Of a stretch of DNA of 64,000 bases, positions 23,831 through 35,531 are shown one piece after another. A model generated the notes under the pieces. The model ran no database searches, was not told the origin of the DNA, and saw only the letters and a program-made list of their open reading frames with translations. Where the stretch lies: the NCBI GenBank assembly GCA_017311185.1, contig JAESUZ010003171.1, positions 806,001-870,000 of the forward strand, in the 5' to 3' direction. The stretch is from Proteles cristata cristata. Lineage: Eukaryota > Chordata > Mammalia > Carnivora > Hyaenidae. Position numbers and translations under genes: made by a program. Every line of letters begins with the position of its first letter. Positions within the stretch are counted from its first letter, which is position 1.

Positions 23831-24281
23831 TGCCACCTTGGAACTGCTTTCCACCTCCTGTCAGACTGCCAAGGTAGGCTTAAACTTGAGCCTGTTACTG
23901 TAAGAGATAACATTCAGGGATATACGAACTGGCATGCCAAATTTTCAAACACCTACAGAGTACAATCACTACACAAGAAAGACTACAAACCAAACAGCAT
24001 ATGCTATGTGAAGCAGAATTATTGAAACAGATGGCCTACAAATATAAAATAAGCATAATAAATATTCTCAAAGATAGGAGGGAGTGTACTATTAATATAG
24101 AGCAGGAGCAAGAAGTCATAAGCAAGTTGGAAATATTAAGTTTGCAGGATACAGTAGTTAAAAGTTTTTAAATGGTCTAATTAGTATGAGTACAACTGAA
24201 GAGTGAATGAGCCAGCTGACAGATCAGATTGAGGAATCCTCTCAAAAGATATCGAAAGAGGGTGAAGAAATAGATGATATA

Positions 24282-24507
24282 GGGGCACCTGGGTGGCTGA
24301 GATGGTTAAGCCTCTGACTTCAGCTCAGGTCATGATCTCATGGTTCGTGGGTTCGAGCCCCATGTCGGGCTCTGTGCTGACAGCTAGCTCAGAGCCTGGA
24401 GCCTGTTTCAGATTCTGTGTCTCCCTCTCTCACTGACCCTCCCCTGCTCACACTGTGTCTCTCTCTCTCACTCAGAAATAAATAAAACATTTAAAAAATT
24501 AAAAAAA
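24282..24507 (+). repeat. Carnivore tRNA-derived SINE
   Basis: Sense copy starting 'ggggcacctgggtggctgag', with 'gtgctgacagctagctcaga' (a small tagc duplication shared with the copy at 11957) and tail 'agaaataaataaaacattta'. Target duplication not clear. Confidence 0.95.
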
Positions 24508-26110
24508 GAAGATGTAAGGGAAAACTGGTAAATAAAGAGGTTAAATGTAGGAGTGTCAATAATGTAATATCTTCAGAAAAACAAAAAATAATAAACAGAA
24601 GAAAGAAGATATTTGCAGAAAGAATAAAGATAAAGAATGAAGAAACCTCAGCCTGGAAGGGCCCATATTGTGAAAAATGGGAGAGGTAAGGAAACATCTG
24701 TAACTACATGTATTAGAACACACAACACACATGGACACTATCCATAAATAATGTAAGTTACACTAAAATGAAACTGAATGAGACAGACTTAGGATCTTAG
24801 AATTCTTTGTTTTGCACACTTGCCATTAAAATATGGGGGTGAAAAAATATCTTCAGGCATGTTGGCCTCAGAAGATTTCACAAACAAAAATTCCTTTGGA
24901 AAACCCTCTTAGAAGAAGCATTCACATATATGAAGGGATGCCACAACCCATATGAGACGTCAGGATGCCTATTTAGCACAGAGTGTAGTTACCTCTTAAA
25001 CAGGGATAAAAGAAGAAAGCAGTACTCTGTATTGTGCAATAAACTGAGAACTAAAATTCACAGTAGATAAAGTAGAAGAAAAGGCAAAAATGCCCTGAGA
25101 ATGTTATGATTTTATTGGTTTGGAAGAAAGATCCTGATTACAATTTAAGAAATCAATATGGATATAAATGTGAGGAAAATTCTCTTTGATAGGTAGAAGA
25201 TATAAAAATAAAAGAAGCACATGTAATTTCAAAACCAACAGAAAACCTAGCATGCCAATGTTTACCAAAGTCAACAAAATGAAAGCACATTAAAGGGAAA
25301 ATATTAAATAAGATCACAGAAACAATTCACCTTGTAATTATGAAAATAAGATTAAACTCACCAATAAAAGGGAGTAACTCAGATTGAAAACAAAAAAGTT
25401 CCAACAATATATCGTCAGTAACATTTGAAAATAAAATAAGAATTGAAAGTAAAAAATGGAGAGAGATATGTCATACAAATATTAACCAAAAGGTATCTGG
25501 GGAAGTATTCTTAATATCTAGCAAAATATAGCTGGAGACAAAGAAAATCACAAGAGGTAAAAGTGGATCATTATATCAGTAAGAAGTGTAGTTGAACAAG
25601 ATAATAAAACCATCATAAATAGCTATCAGTACAATGATAAAATCACAGAATACATAAAGCCAAAATGGAAAAAAAAAAAAAAAACTAGAGAGAGAAATAA
25701 ATGATCAATTGTTGCTAGAGATTTTGTTACACTTCCCTCAGAAATGGATACAGAAGCCAAAGTAAATAGAAATCTGGAAAATCTGGATAACTGAACTTCT
25801 GTTCATTGAAGGACACAGTTATCACAAATAACACAGAAATACAATAGTAGAGACAGGGCAGGTCATAAAACAATATCTGTAAAGTCAAGACCTCAATACA
25901 AATATGACCACAGGTATTAATAGGTAATAGAAGATGATATAATGACTAAAAAGTACAAGAAGAAACTGTCAAATTCACTAGAAGACAGAGAAATACAGAT
26001 AAAATAGTGATATACTATTTTACATAAGAAAGGCAAAGAAAAATTTTTAAATGATGGTCACCTATTAGGAAAGATATGTACACTTGTATACCAGAGGTGG
26101 CAATGCACTA

Positions 26111-27114
26111 GCACTTCTATCTAATGGGGGTGCAATCTCAGATGGGAGACATGCCCATGCCAGCAGAAATACAGTAAGGGCACAGTTATCAAAATCAGTT
26201 CATGCTAGGTGATCCGAGCTGGCACTCAGAGGGTGCTTTAATTTAAAACCAGAAACAACAACAGCAAAAAAGAAAAGGACAAAAGTCTCCCTCTCTGCAG
26301 GAGGCAGGTTGGGGTAGGTCTCACCTAAGTCACTCCATGATACCTAGAGTATCTTGAGAACCTCAGAACCTGTCCTCTTAGGAGACATCACTCTCCAGTG
26401 CTGCTCAGTAATACCCTTGGGTTGAGTGGCTTAATCTCCTCATGTTTTATTTCCCAAGTGAACTCTGAATGTAGTGGGTTCTCCCTTCCTATGTCACAAA
26501 CAAGAGACTCAAGATAATCAACATACATCATATAACCAGATATAACAAATCAACATTAATCTCTTACTGCAAATTAGTTTCTGCAAACATGATAATTGTG
26601 ACCTGTTAGAAGTTACCAATTTGGGATTGACTAAATGATAACATATCGTTACGTGTAGTTATACTTGATTCTTAAAAGAACTTCAGCAAGTACCTCCTGA
26701 TCTAATGGTTTCCCAACTCAGTTATGACCACCCAGCAATTTCTCCATGTATTGTTAGCACTGCACGGTGATCTTCACATAGACAGAAATCCCTTTTTTGA
26801 CACATATTCATGACACTTTGTGACTGGTATTGTCAAGATAAAGTAGAAGACATCTAGTTAAACTTGAAGTTGAGGCAAATTTTTAGTATAAGTATTTTCC
26901 AAATATTACTTATGTTAAATATGGCAACTTCCTATGATCCATATTAGCCTGGATTCTAAACAGCAGGACTGTTGATATTTAACATTTTCTTAGTTCTGTT
27001 GACTTTTGTCAGAAATGAGTCTCATTATTCTGGTAATTTTTCATTGCCTACAAACCTTTATCTTGCTGCCAAGACAAAAGAAGGGAACTTGCATCCACCC
27101 CCTTAGTTCTAATA
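26111..27114. other. Unassigned DNA
   Basis: No repeat family or coding sequence recognised. Confidence 0.45.
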
Positions 27115-27260
27115 AAATTATGGCATAGGTATTATTATCCCCAATGTACAAAGAAGAAAACTGAAGTTCATATATTCAAAATTGCACCTGGCATCACAGG
27201 GCTAGCCAGTGGAGTCAATCCTAGAATGTGGAGTCATCTGAGTCCAAAGTCATTCCCTTT
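27115..27260 (-). repeat. MIR fragment
   Basis: Complement of the MIR core: 'ggtattattatccccaatgt', 'aaactgaagttcatatattc' and 'cacagggctagccagtgg' occur in the expected order. Confidence 0.75.
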
Positions 27261-27870
27261 CCTCTTAACTATACTGCCTATTAAGAAGAATAAAGGAGAA
27301 ATTCAAAGATGTGGCAGTGCACTGGGGTGGGTGGTGGGGCAACATTTTTGCACTGATTGAGGTGTTTTCACTAATGTGGGATTGTATCCAAAATATATAA
27401 AGCACTGATAAAACTCGACACCCTCAAATCAAATAATTCAATCAAAAAATGGGCAGAAGATATGAATAGACATTTTCCAAAGAAGACATACTGTTGTCCA
27501 ATAGACATGAAAAGATGCTCAACACCACTGATCATCGGGGTAATACAAATCAAATCCGCAATGAGATATTACCTCACACCTGTCAGAATAGCTAAAATTA
27601 ACAACTTAGGAAGCAACAGGTATAGGTGAGGATGTGGAGAAATGGAAACCCTCTTACACTGTTGGTGGGAATGCAAACTGATACAGCCACTGTGGAAAAC
27701 AGTATGGAGGTTCTCAAAAGTTAAAAATAGAACTATCCTGAGATCCAGCAATTGCATTACCTAAAGAATACAAAAATACTATTTTGAAGGGATACAGACA
27801 TCCTGATATTTATAGTAGCATTATCTAAAACAGGCAATTTATGGATAATCATATATATAATATTTATCAC

Positions 27871-27974
27871 CTTAAATCTATTCATCCTTACAACCTGACA
27901 ATGATTGCTTTTTTTGTTTTGTTTTTTTGTCTCTTTCAACCAGAAGCTGCTCTTTCTTAACTGTGAGACTATAT
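27871..27974 (+). repeat. Dispersed duplication, copy A (inside L1)
   Basis: About 104 bases, from 'cttaaatctattcatcctta' through 'ctctttcaaccagaag' to 'aactgtgagactata', closely match 29557-29667. No L1 has this sequence at this point, so it is foreign to the element. Confidence 0.9.
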
Positions 27975-28068
27975 ATGTATATATACATATATACATTATA
28001 TATATGTGTGTGTATATATATATATATAATGTATGTGTGTATATATATATAATGTATATATGTATATA
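27973..28068. repeat. AT/GT-rich microsatellite
   Basis: Alternating atatat and gtgtgt runs. The 120-codon minus-strand frame covering it (27757-28119) is an artefact of the alternating repeat. Confidence 0.95.
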
Positions 28069-28275
28069 TAATGGAATATTACTCAGCCATAAAACGTAAT
28101 GAAATCTTGCCATTTCCAATGATGTTAATGGACTTAGAGAGTATTATGCTAAGCAAAATGTCAGCCAGAGAAAGACAAATACCATATGATTTCATTCATA
28201 TGTGGAATTGAAAAAACAGAACAAATGAGCATAGGGAAAAAAAGAGAGAGAGAGGCAGACCAAGAAACAGACTTT

Positions 28276-28482
28276 TTAAAAAAATGTTTATTTATTTTTG
28301 AGACACAGAAGGACAAGCTTTAGGTGAGGAGGAGCAGAGAGAGGGAGACACAGAATCCAAAGTAGGCTCCAAGCTCTGAGCTGTCAGCACAGAGCCCGAC
28401 ACAGGGCTCGAACCCACAAACCCTGAGATCATGACCTGAGCCAAAGTTGGACGTTTAATTAACTGAGGCACCCAGGTGCCCT
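28276..28482 (-). repeat. Carnivore tRNA-derived SINE
   Basis: Reverse copy: 'aaatgtttatttatttttga', 'ctgagctgtcagcacagagc' and 'cacccaggtgccc'. Flanked by agaaacagacttt at 28263-28275 and 28483-28495. Confidence 0.96.
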
Positions 28483-28495
28483 AGAAACAGACTTT

Positions 28496-28702
28496 AAAAA
28501 CTGGTTTTTAAAGTACTTAGTTTTGAAAGAGAGACAGAGCATAATTGGGGCAGGGACAGAGAGAGAGACCTAGAATCCAGAGCAGGCACCAGCCTCTGAG
28601 GGGTCAGTACAGAGCCCAATGCAGGACTGAAACCCACAAACTATGATATCACGACCTGAGGCAAAGTTGGATGCTTAAAGGACAGTGCCACCCAGGCACC
28701 CT
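28496..28702 (-). repeat. Older carnivore SINE at the same target
   Basis: Reverse, more diverged copy: 'gttttgaaagagagacagag', 'gtacagagcccaatgcagga' and 'gccacccaggcacc'. Its right flank repeats aaacagactttt (28704-28715), the same target used by the SINE immediately to its left. Confidence 0.93.
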
Positions 28703-28912
28703 AAAACAGACTTTTAACTATGGAGAACAAACTGATGGTTATCAGAGGGGAGGTGAGTGGGAACGGTGGGTTAAATAGGTGATGGGAATCAAGTAGTCAC
28801 TTGTGATGAGCACTGGTTGTTAGAAGGAAGTGTTGAATCACTATAGTGTACACCTGAATATAATACCATATTTCATGTTAACTAATTGGAATTTAAATAC
28901 AAACTTAAAGAA

Positions 28913-29556
28913 AAGAACTCCAGATACTGATGATGAGATCTCAGGCTGCCCTAGAGCATTGGTGCCAGGACCTCTGTCATTTTCAGAGCTAAGCTCACTG
29001 TGCCATCTCTTATAAGTCATCTACTGGAAACCCAACATGAAGAGCCATCCTGGACATGCACACAGAAGAGAAATCCAAAGCAGTGGCTTGAAACCCCATT
29101 TACTTGTCCCTATTCCCCAGAACCCAAGATATAAGTCATTTTATATCTTCTTGCTTTAGTCACCAAATATAGAACAAAACAAAGCCCATATTCGAAATCC
29201 TAATTCTAGGAACCATTTATAAAACCCAGTGTCCTTTCCTCCAGCTGTCCTCCTTCCCTGGGAATACACAACTCCCCTACATTTATGAAAATCACTCAAA
29301 TTATATGAGATAATTATCCATGTTGTTCACCCTCCCCTTTTCTTCCCCTAAATTATGGTCACCTTTAAGAGAATCCAATTGTTCTTTTTTTAAACAGAAG
29401 ATTGAACCTAGCCTATTAGAATGTAAAATAATGTGCTAACTGGAGTTCAAATCAAATAATGGGGCACAGTTTAAATTTATACTTATTAAACAAATTATCC
29501 TCACCTTTGTACCCCTAACTCCATGGGCTCAAAACAGAAGAATGACCCAAAGTTTC
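28913..29556. other. Unassigned DNA
   Basis: No recognisable repeat, exon or RNA gene between the L1 end and copy B of the dispersed duplication. Confidence 0.45.
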
Positions 29557-29667
29557 CTTTAATCTGTCCATCCTTACAACTTGACAATGACTGCTTTTTT
29601 TGTTTGTTTTGTTTTGTTTTCTGTCTCTTTCAACCAGAAGTAACTGCTCTTAACTGTGAGATTATAC
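29557..29667 (+). repeat. Dispersed duplication, copy B
   Basis: Partner of 27871-27974, with the same order of landmarks: 'tccatccttacaacttgaca', T/G-rich run, 'ctctttcaaccagaagtaac', 'taactgtgagattata'. The T/G run is longer here (extra gtttt units). The flanking sequences of the two copies differ. This copy lies in non-repeat surroundings and so is probably the source. Confidence 0.9.
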
Positions 29668-30875
29668 AGCTCTGTTTGGAAAGCTTTTGTGAGTCCCTGT
29701 AGTATAATGACTTTCCTTTAGAGAGCATGTAATTTTAGGTTCTTGCATAACAGCACAGATTTTTATGGTATTACTAAACTTTGTAATTTTATTTCCCTCT
29801 GACAATTAAGTGCACATTGATGTTATGGAATTTTTTCTTCCTTCTATCACAGTTGGATGAAATTGGAAAGGCAGACTGTGCTGTGTTGGGAGTGCTCATG
29901 TCTAGAAGTGTAAACGTTTTGTGATTCCCTTGTTGAAGATCCATTTCACACATAGGCAAATCCATCACATCGCTACTGTTTGCTTTCAGTTACAAACAAG
30001 CTGTAACCCAAAATACACAATGCACCAACCAAAAACAATCAATGTGCCATTTATGCACTCCCTTTGTTTAGGAAATAGTTTAACAGTTTACAGTACATTA
30101 ATTCAGATGTTTAAACTAACCTTTCTGCAGAAAGTGAGCATCTTTTTTACTTGCATTTTTTTCTCTTGGAAATCATCATTTCTCATCACTAGCCATATCT
30201 CTTTCTTGTCTGTTGCACTCAGACCTGGGTAGTAACACTTGTCTTCTATAGAGACCCTCCCTGCTTCTCTTTGCTATATAAATGAGTCATATCACCTGTC
30301 TGATTCAGGCAGCTGGATGCAGACAACTGTGAACTGAGCTATGCTATTTGGACATGTATAATTCACTCTGTACCTTGGAGGCAAGGTGAAGGTTTCTCTA
30401 CAGTAAAGATGAGTGTTCAAGACCCACTAGGCATGTGACAATGGGCTCTTCAGTCCCTCTAAATAGAATTTTGTAATTTATCTAAGAATCTCTAAGAATG
30501 ATAATGCTCTCTTTTAATTTTCATTTGTTGGCTTTAATCCATTCCCTGATGATTAGAGTTTTATAGGCTTGCTAGGACTTAATGATGCTTCTCCTAGAAA
30601 GGTTTATATGATCAATAGTAGTATGATCCCAAGAGAAGATGGATAGAAACTCTGAAATTCAGCCTGGCTCAGCCTCTACTCTATGGTTAGATGCAGGCAT
30701 TTCCCACTGGAAATCACTTCCCATAGTTGTCAGATCTCACGTCCTAATACTCCATCACTCAGGTTTGTGAAACAGAGGCACTAGACAAATATTTATGACT
30801 TTAACTCCATGTAATAACATTACCTGAAAATCTACTAGTGACTCTTGGTCCTTCCCTAACACTTGGATATACTCT
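29668..30875. other. Unassigned DNA
   Basis: No repeat or gene recognised. A 103-codon frame at 29921-30232 has no domain. Confidence 0.45.
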
Positions 30876-31475
30876 CTTATGGACGGAGTGTTTGTGCCTC
30901 TCCCCGCCCCCCCCAAATTTCATATGTTGAAACCCCAATCCCTAGTTTGACTGTATTTGGAGTGGGAACTCTAAGGAAGTAATTAAGATTACCATTGAGT
31001 ATGTATGTGTAGGTGTGGCTGAAGTCTACTCTCTTAGCAAGTTTCCGATATATAATAATTATTAACTATAGTCATCATGCTGTACAACAAAACATCATAT
31101 TGTACTCCTTAAGTATATAAAACCGGCATTTAAAATTTTTAAAGAAAATCTCTAAAATTGTTTTTAATTGGAAAAAAAGAAATAATTAAGGTTAAATGAG
31201 GTTATAAGGGTGTCCTGATCCTATAGGATTAGCATCTATATAAGAAAATGTACCAGAAGGTTCTCTCTCCCGGCACATATGCACAGAGGAAAGGGCTTCT
31301 GAAGACACAGTGAGAAGGATGCCATCTACAAGCCAAGAAAAGAGATCCCACCAGAAACCAACCATGCTGTCATCTGGTTCTCAGAATCTGCCTCCAAAAT
31401 TTGATGAAATAGATTTCTGTTGTTTAATCCCTCCAGTCCGTGATATTTGTTATGGCAGCCTGAGAGACTGATACA
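30876..31475 (+). mobile_element. MLT1-type LTR (ERVL-MaLR), split by an L1 tail
   Basis: The left part reads 'cttatggacggagtgtttgt', a C-run, then 'tttcatatgttgaaacccca' and 'tttgactgtatttgg'. The right part reads 'aaatgaggttataagggtgt', 'ggattagcatctatataag', 'gacacagtgagaaggatgcc', 'atagatttctgttgtttaat' and 'ttgttatggcagcctgagag'. This is the MLT1 order. There are no internal genes, so it is a solo LTR remnant of an ancient endogenous retrovirus-like element. The terminal TG and CA have decayed. Confidence 0.85.
30991..31179 (+). repeat. Short L1 3'-end insertion in the LTR
   Basis: 'attattaactatagtcatca' followed by 'tgctgtacaacaaaacatca' resembles an old L1 3'UTR. It ends in an A-rich stretch and is bounded by aagtaattaagatt (30977-30990) and aaataattaaggtt (31180-31193), an imperfect 14-bp target duplication. 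Confidence 0.65.
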
Positions 31476-32179
31476 TACTCATATGTATAAATCATCATAG
31501 AAACCATCTTAATATTCTTGGTATTCTCACCAAAGAAGTTGCAAGTAATCTGAATTCATTATTCACACACAAATCACTATCTCCAATATTACACAATCAA
31601 GATGAATATATGGTCTTGGATTTAGCAGCCTGGGCAAATAATTATGGATTTATTCCCTCTAAACTTTGAAGCTTGTTTCTCTCAACTATCGTGAATAAAC
31701 CCAAAATAGTCAAAAAGGGAAAGAAAAAAAATGTTTCGCCATAAATGGTCTGTCCACTATGCCCAATAGCAGTATCTCAGAGCTCAGTGATTTTGCTGAG
31801 GTTAAGGATACCATTGAAGTCTGTTCATCTTTAACCCCTAAATATTCACTTTTTGCACTGGTCAAACCCACGAATTCCCCACTGCTTTTTCTAACCCAAG
31901 TTTTTTTCCAGATTCAGGAACTTCAACTGTTAGGCCCATAAGGTTGCAGTTTGGTGGCTGGGCTTGCCTAAGTGTGAATACACAGACTAAAGCAAGCCCA
32001 TGCCCTGCTACATGAGAATAATGCTTCTATGGCCTCTCTGTCCACCATCATTCAAGAAATTCTCCAGCAAAACTGACTTATGTAGTCCTCCTACACAATT
32101 CAATTCAGTCCAAGAAAATAACCAGGAAACCCTGCCTGGTGTATTAATGTAGACTGAAAACCTATAGCTGTATATCTGT

Positions 32180-32249
<70 letters not shown>

Positions 32250-33625
32250 CGACAGAGAAAGAGAGAGATGAGGGTTAGGAAGCTTTCATTGGAATTGTTA
32301 TTTTTTTAAGCATGTATGAAACATCCTATGTACTGAAAATTGTGAAGATTTGAAGACTTAAGTAAGCCACCCACACTTTAGGAGCTCAGTTAGCTTTAAA
32401 GTTCTTTCTCACAGGTGTCTCATTCCAGCTGGTTCCCACTACCCCTCACTCCTTTTTCCTTCCCAAATTCAGGGCTTTCAGCTAAACCTCTGGGGCACTC
32501 CCTGAACTATTGAGTATTCTACTTGAGAACAGCGATAAATAAATGTGAAGGGGATGAACTTAGCCTGCTCTCCAACAGTGAGGCACCTGTTTAGTGAAGT
32601 TTATCCAGGAAGAACTCAGTGATCCCAGGTCTTAGAGCAAAGAAATTATTCACTGTATGATGTGGTTTGCATTCCTTCCATTTAGTGACTATGCATTTTT
32701 ATTAATGCCTTTCTCTTCACTCATCTGGCCCAGATCCCCTCTAGACCCTCCTCTAGGACTATGTAGTGAGACTAGAAATGCACTTCTTTCCCCCAAACTC
32801 CATCTCCCATTCCTAAAGTGATTCTGCAGATTCCTGTTGAACAGACAGGGTAGTCTGTGTACATGCTGGCCAAATTCAAAGCAGGATTTATGAATTCTGA
32901 GCAGGATTTTCATGCTGTCTATACCACCGTGAAATTATCTGCTGATTTCATTTAGTGAACAAGGCAGCAGGTTGAAGCCTGGCATTCCCAGACCCAGCAA
33001 AGAGATTATGTGGTCACAATGCTAATGTGATAATGCAGAGACTAATGAACAGGACTTCTATTGGGGAGATGGGCTTACCCAACCCACCATTGCTTTTCTA
33101 GTGCCTAAGTAGGAGGAATATGAAGGAAGGTATGTTTGTGTAGTATTTCTCCCACTCATTACTTATGCACAGCATAAATTATTCAAAATAAGCAACGATT
33201 TCAAAGGAAAAAAATAACTATTTGCATTTCCCAGGAGAGAATTTGCTCCCTTCAGGAAGTTAGTGTCAGAGGGCAAGAAACCACTCCCTAGAACAGAAGT
33301 AGTACCATATCCCCTCTGCAGGAGAAAATCCAAATGCTTCAGCCTGGTGAGTCTAACCTTCCATATCTTGGCCCTGCCCAGGCTGATTTCTTTGACTTCA
33401 CAAAGCCCAACATGTTCCTTGCTCTTGACCTGGACTTAGTTCTTATTCAAAATAGAGGCCAATGTTGTAAGCACCAATGTTTACTATATTATGGGTGGGA
33501 GAGCCTCCACTACTCACTTGTTTTGATGAAATATACACAGTGAGTATTACAGTGTGAAACTGATTCATCTTTATAAATCCTTTCTTAAGTACCCTACCCA
33601 CAGTGATTTTCCTGAATTTGTAGAG
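31476..33625. other. Unassigned DNA with a TG/AG microsatellite
   Basis: No repeat family or coding sequence recognised apart from the simple repeat at 32170-32270. Confidence 0.5.
32170..32270. repeat. (TG)n(AG)n microsatellite
   Basis: About 14 TG units (roughly 32177-32204) run directly into about 19 AG units, then an impure GA tail. Likely polymorphic in length. Confidence 0.97.
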
Positions 33626-34048
33626 CAGTGGTTTTCAAATTTTCATAAGTAATCAGAGTGCCCTAAGAGGCTTATATAAACAAAGGTTGTTGGGCCTCAC
33701 CCCTAAAGTCTCTTATTCAGTAGGCCTAGGTTGGATACCAATAATTCATACTTATAAAAATGTCCAGGGGCGTCTGGGTGGCTCAGTGGTCGAGCGTCTG
33801 ATTTGGCTCAGGTCATGAGCTCATAGTTCATGGGTTTGAACCCCATGTCGGGCTCGGTGCTGTTAGCTCAGAGCCTGGGGCCTGTTTCAGATTCTGTGTC
33901 TATCTCTATCTCTCTGCCCCTCCCCTGCTTGCACTCTGTCTTTCTCTGTCTCAAAAATAAATAAACATTAAAAAAATATTAAAAAAAAATTCCAGGTAAT
34001 TCATATGCTGCTAGTCTAGGCATCAACTTCAATAACCATTGTTCTAAA
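33626..34048 (+). mobile_element. MER5A-like hAT DNA transposon, split by a SINE
   Basis: Starts 'cagtggttttcaaattttca', then 'gttgttgggcctcaccccta' and 'cttattcagtaggcctaggt'. After the SINE it continues 'aggtaattcatatgctgcta' and ends at an inverted terminal sequence 'cattgttctaaa'. This is MER5A order. Non-autonomous, no transposase. Confidence 0.8.
33768..33984 (+). repeat. Carnivore tRNA-derived SINE in MER5A
   Basis: Sense copy starting 'gggcgtctgggtggctcagt', tail 'caaaaataaataaacattaa'. Imperfect target duplication: aaaaatgtccag at 33756-33767 and aaaaattccag near 33985-33995. Confidence 0.96.
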
Positions 34049-34063
34049 ATTGTGCTAGTCAAC

Positions 34064-35531
34064 CTCAAATAGTCAAAGCAACTTTGAAAAAGAAGAACAA
34101 AAGTGGAGGTATCACAATCCCAGATTTCAAGATACATGACAAAGCTACAGTAATAAAAATGATACGGCACTGGCACAAAAATTGACATACAAATCAGTGG
34201 AACAGAGTAAAGATACAGAAATAAGCCCATGATTATATGGTTAATTCATTTTTGACACAAGCAAAAATACACAATGGAAAAGAGACATTCTCTTCCCAAA
34301 TAGTGTTAGGAAAATGGACAGCTACATGCAAAAGAATGAAACTACACCGCTTTCTTACACTGTATCCAAAAGTAAACTCAAATGGATTAAGGACGTAAAT
34401 ATGAGAAATGAATCCATAAAAATCCTAGAAGAGAGCACAGGCAGTAATTTCTCTGACATTGGCCATAGCAACGTTTTCATAGGGATATCAAAGCAAAAAT
34501 AAACTATTAGGACTACATCAAAATAAAAAGCTTCTGCACAGTAAAGGAAACCATCAACAAATCTAAAAGACAACCTACTGAATTGGAGAAGATATTTATT
34601 AGAATGATAAAGGGTTAGTATCAAAATGCATAAAATACTTCTACAATTCAACACCAAAACCACAAATAATCCAATTTAAAAATGGGCAGAAGGCATAAAT
34701 GGATATATCTCTAAAGAAGGCATACAGTTATCCAAAAGACACATGAAAATATACTTAACATCACTCATCATCAAGGAAATGCAAATAAAAACTACAATGA
34801 AATATCACCTCACATCTGTCAGAATAACTAAAATCAAAGCACAAGTAACAACAGGTGTTGGGGAGGAATTGGAGAAAAAAGAACCCTCGTGCACTGTTTG
34901 TGGGAATGAAAACCGGAGCAGCCCCTGTGGAAGAGAGTATGGAGGTTCCTCAAAAAATTAAAAATAGAATTACCATATGTCCAGTAATTCCACCACTGAG
35001 TTAGTACCCAAAGAATATGAAAACACTAATTTGAAAAGATATATGCACCTCTATATTTACTGGCAACAATAGCCAAATTATGAAAGCAGCCCAAGTGTCC
35101 ATCAGTAGATGAAAGGATAACGAAGACATGGTATATTTATATACAATGGACTATTACTTGAGCATATAAAGAATGAAATCTTGCCATTTGCCACAACACA
35201 GATCGACATAGAGAGTATTATGCTAAGTGAAATAAGTCAGAGAAAGAATACTCCATTTCACTCAAATGTGGAATTTAACAAACAAACAAACAAAATGAAC
35301 AAAGAGAAAAAGAGACAAATGAAGAAACAGACTCTTAACTATAGAGGACAAACTGATGGTAACCTGAGGGAAGTGGGTGGGGAGATGGGCAAAATAGGTA
35401 AAGGGAATTGAAAGTATTCTGATCATAATGAACACTGAATAATGTATAGAATCGCTGAATCACTGTATCATATACCTGAAACTAATGTAACACTATACGT
35501 CAACAATACAGGAATTAAAATTTAAAAAAAA
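34064..35531 (+). repeat. Older L1, 3' portion
   Basis: Sense L1 from late ORF2 ('agcaactttgaaaaagaaga', 'atcacaatcccagatttcaa', 'cactggcacaaaaattgaca') through 'aaaagcttctgcacagtaaa', 'atatcacctcacatctgtca' and 'caaactgatggtaacctgag' to an A-tail at 35521-35531. Many stops and indels. It is 5'-truncated. Its left flank ttgtgctagtcaac (34050-34063) resembles ttgcagtatccaat at 41166-41179, so the two probably formed its target duplication before a younger L1 landed in its tail. Confidence 0.9.

Larger units (their letters stand above)
21890..26110 (+). repeat. Very old L1 (L1ME/HAL1-like), sense, heavily decayed
   Basis: Ordered L1 landmarks are readable. An ORF1-like part lies near 22460-22510 ('aacactggaagcaagataag'), and another near 24640-24920 ('agcctggaagggcccatatt', 'aaatatcttcaggcatgttg'). 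The ORF2 endonuclease region lies near 25350-25740 ('ctcaccaataaaagggagta', 'ccaaaaggtatctgg', 'gttgctagagattttgttac'). A late ORF2 part follows after a large deletion ('acttctgttcattgaaggac' at 25794). All frames are destroyed. Two ORF1-like parts suggest two elements or a duplication. SINEs and another repeat sit within. Confidence 0.6.
27384..28912 (+). repeat. L1 3' portion with foreign insert and two SINEs
   Basis: Sense L1: late ORF2 coding ('aaaatgggcagaagatatga', 'acctcacacctgtcagaata', 'ctcttacactgttggtggga', 'cagtatggaggttctcaaaa'), then after 28070 'aatggaatattactcagcca', the 3'UTR 'aactatggagaacaaactga' and an A-rich end near 28912. Between 27849 and 28070 the expected sequence is replaced by a segment also found at 29557-29667, followed by an AT microsatellite. 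Two SINEs sit at 28276-28702. Frames are broken. Confidence 0.88.

Noticed and set aside
27757..28119. Tyr-Ile-rich 120-codon protein
   Set aside because: Translation of an AT/GT microsatellite plus L1 sequence.
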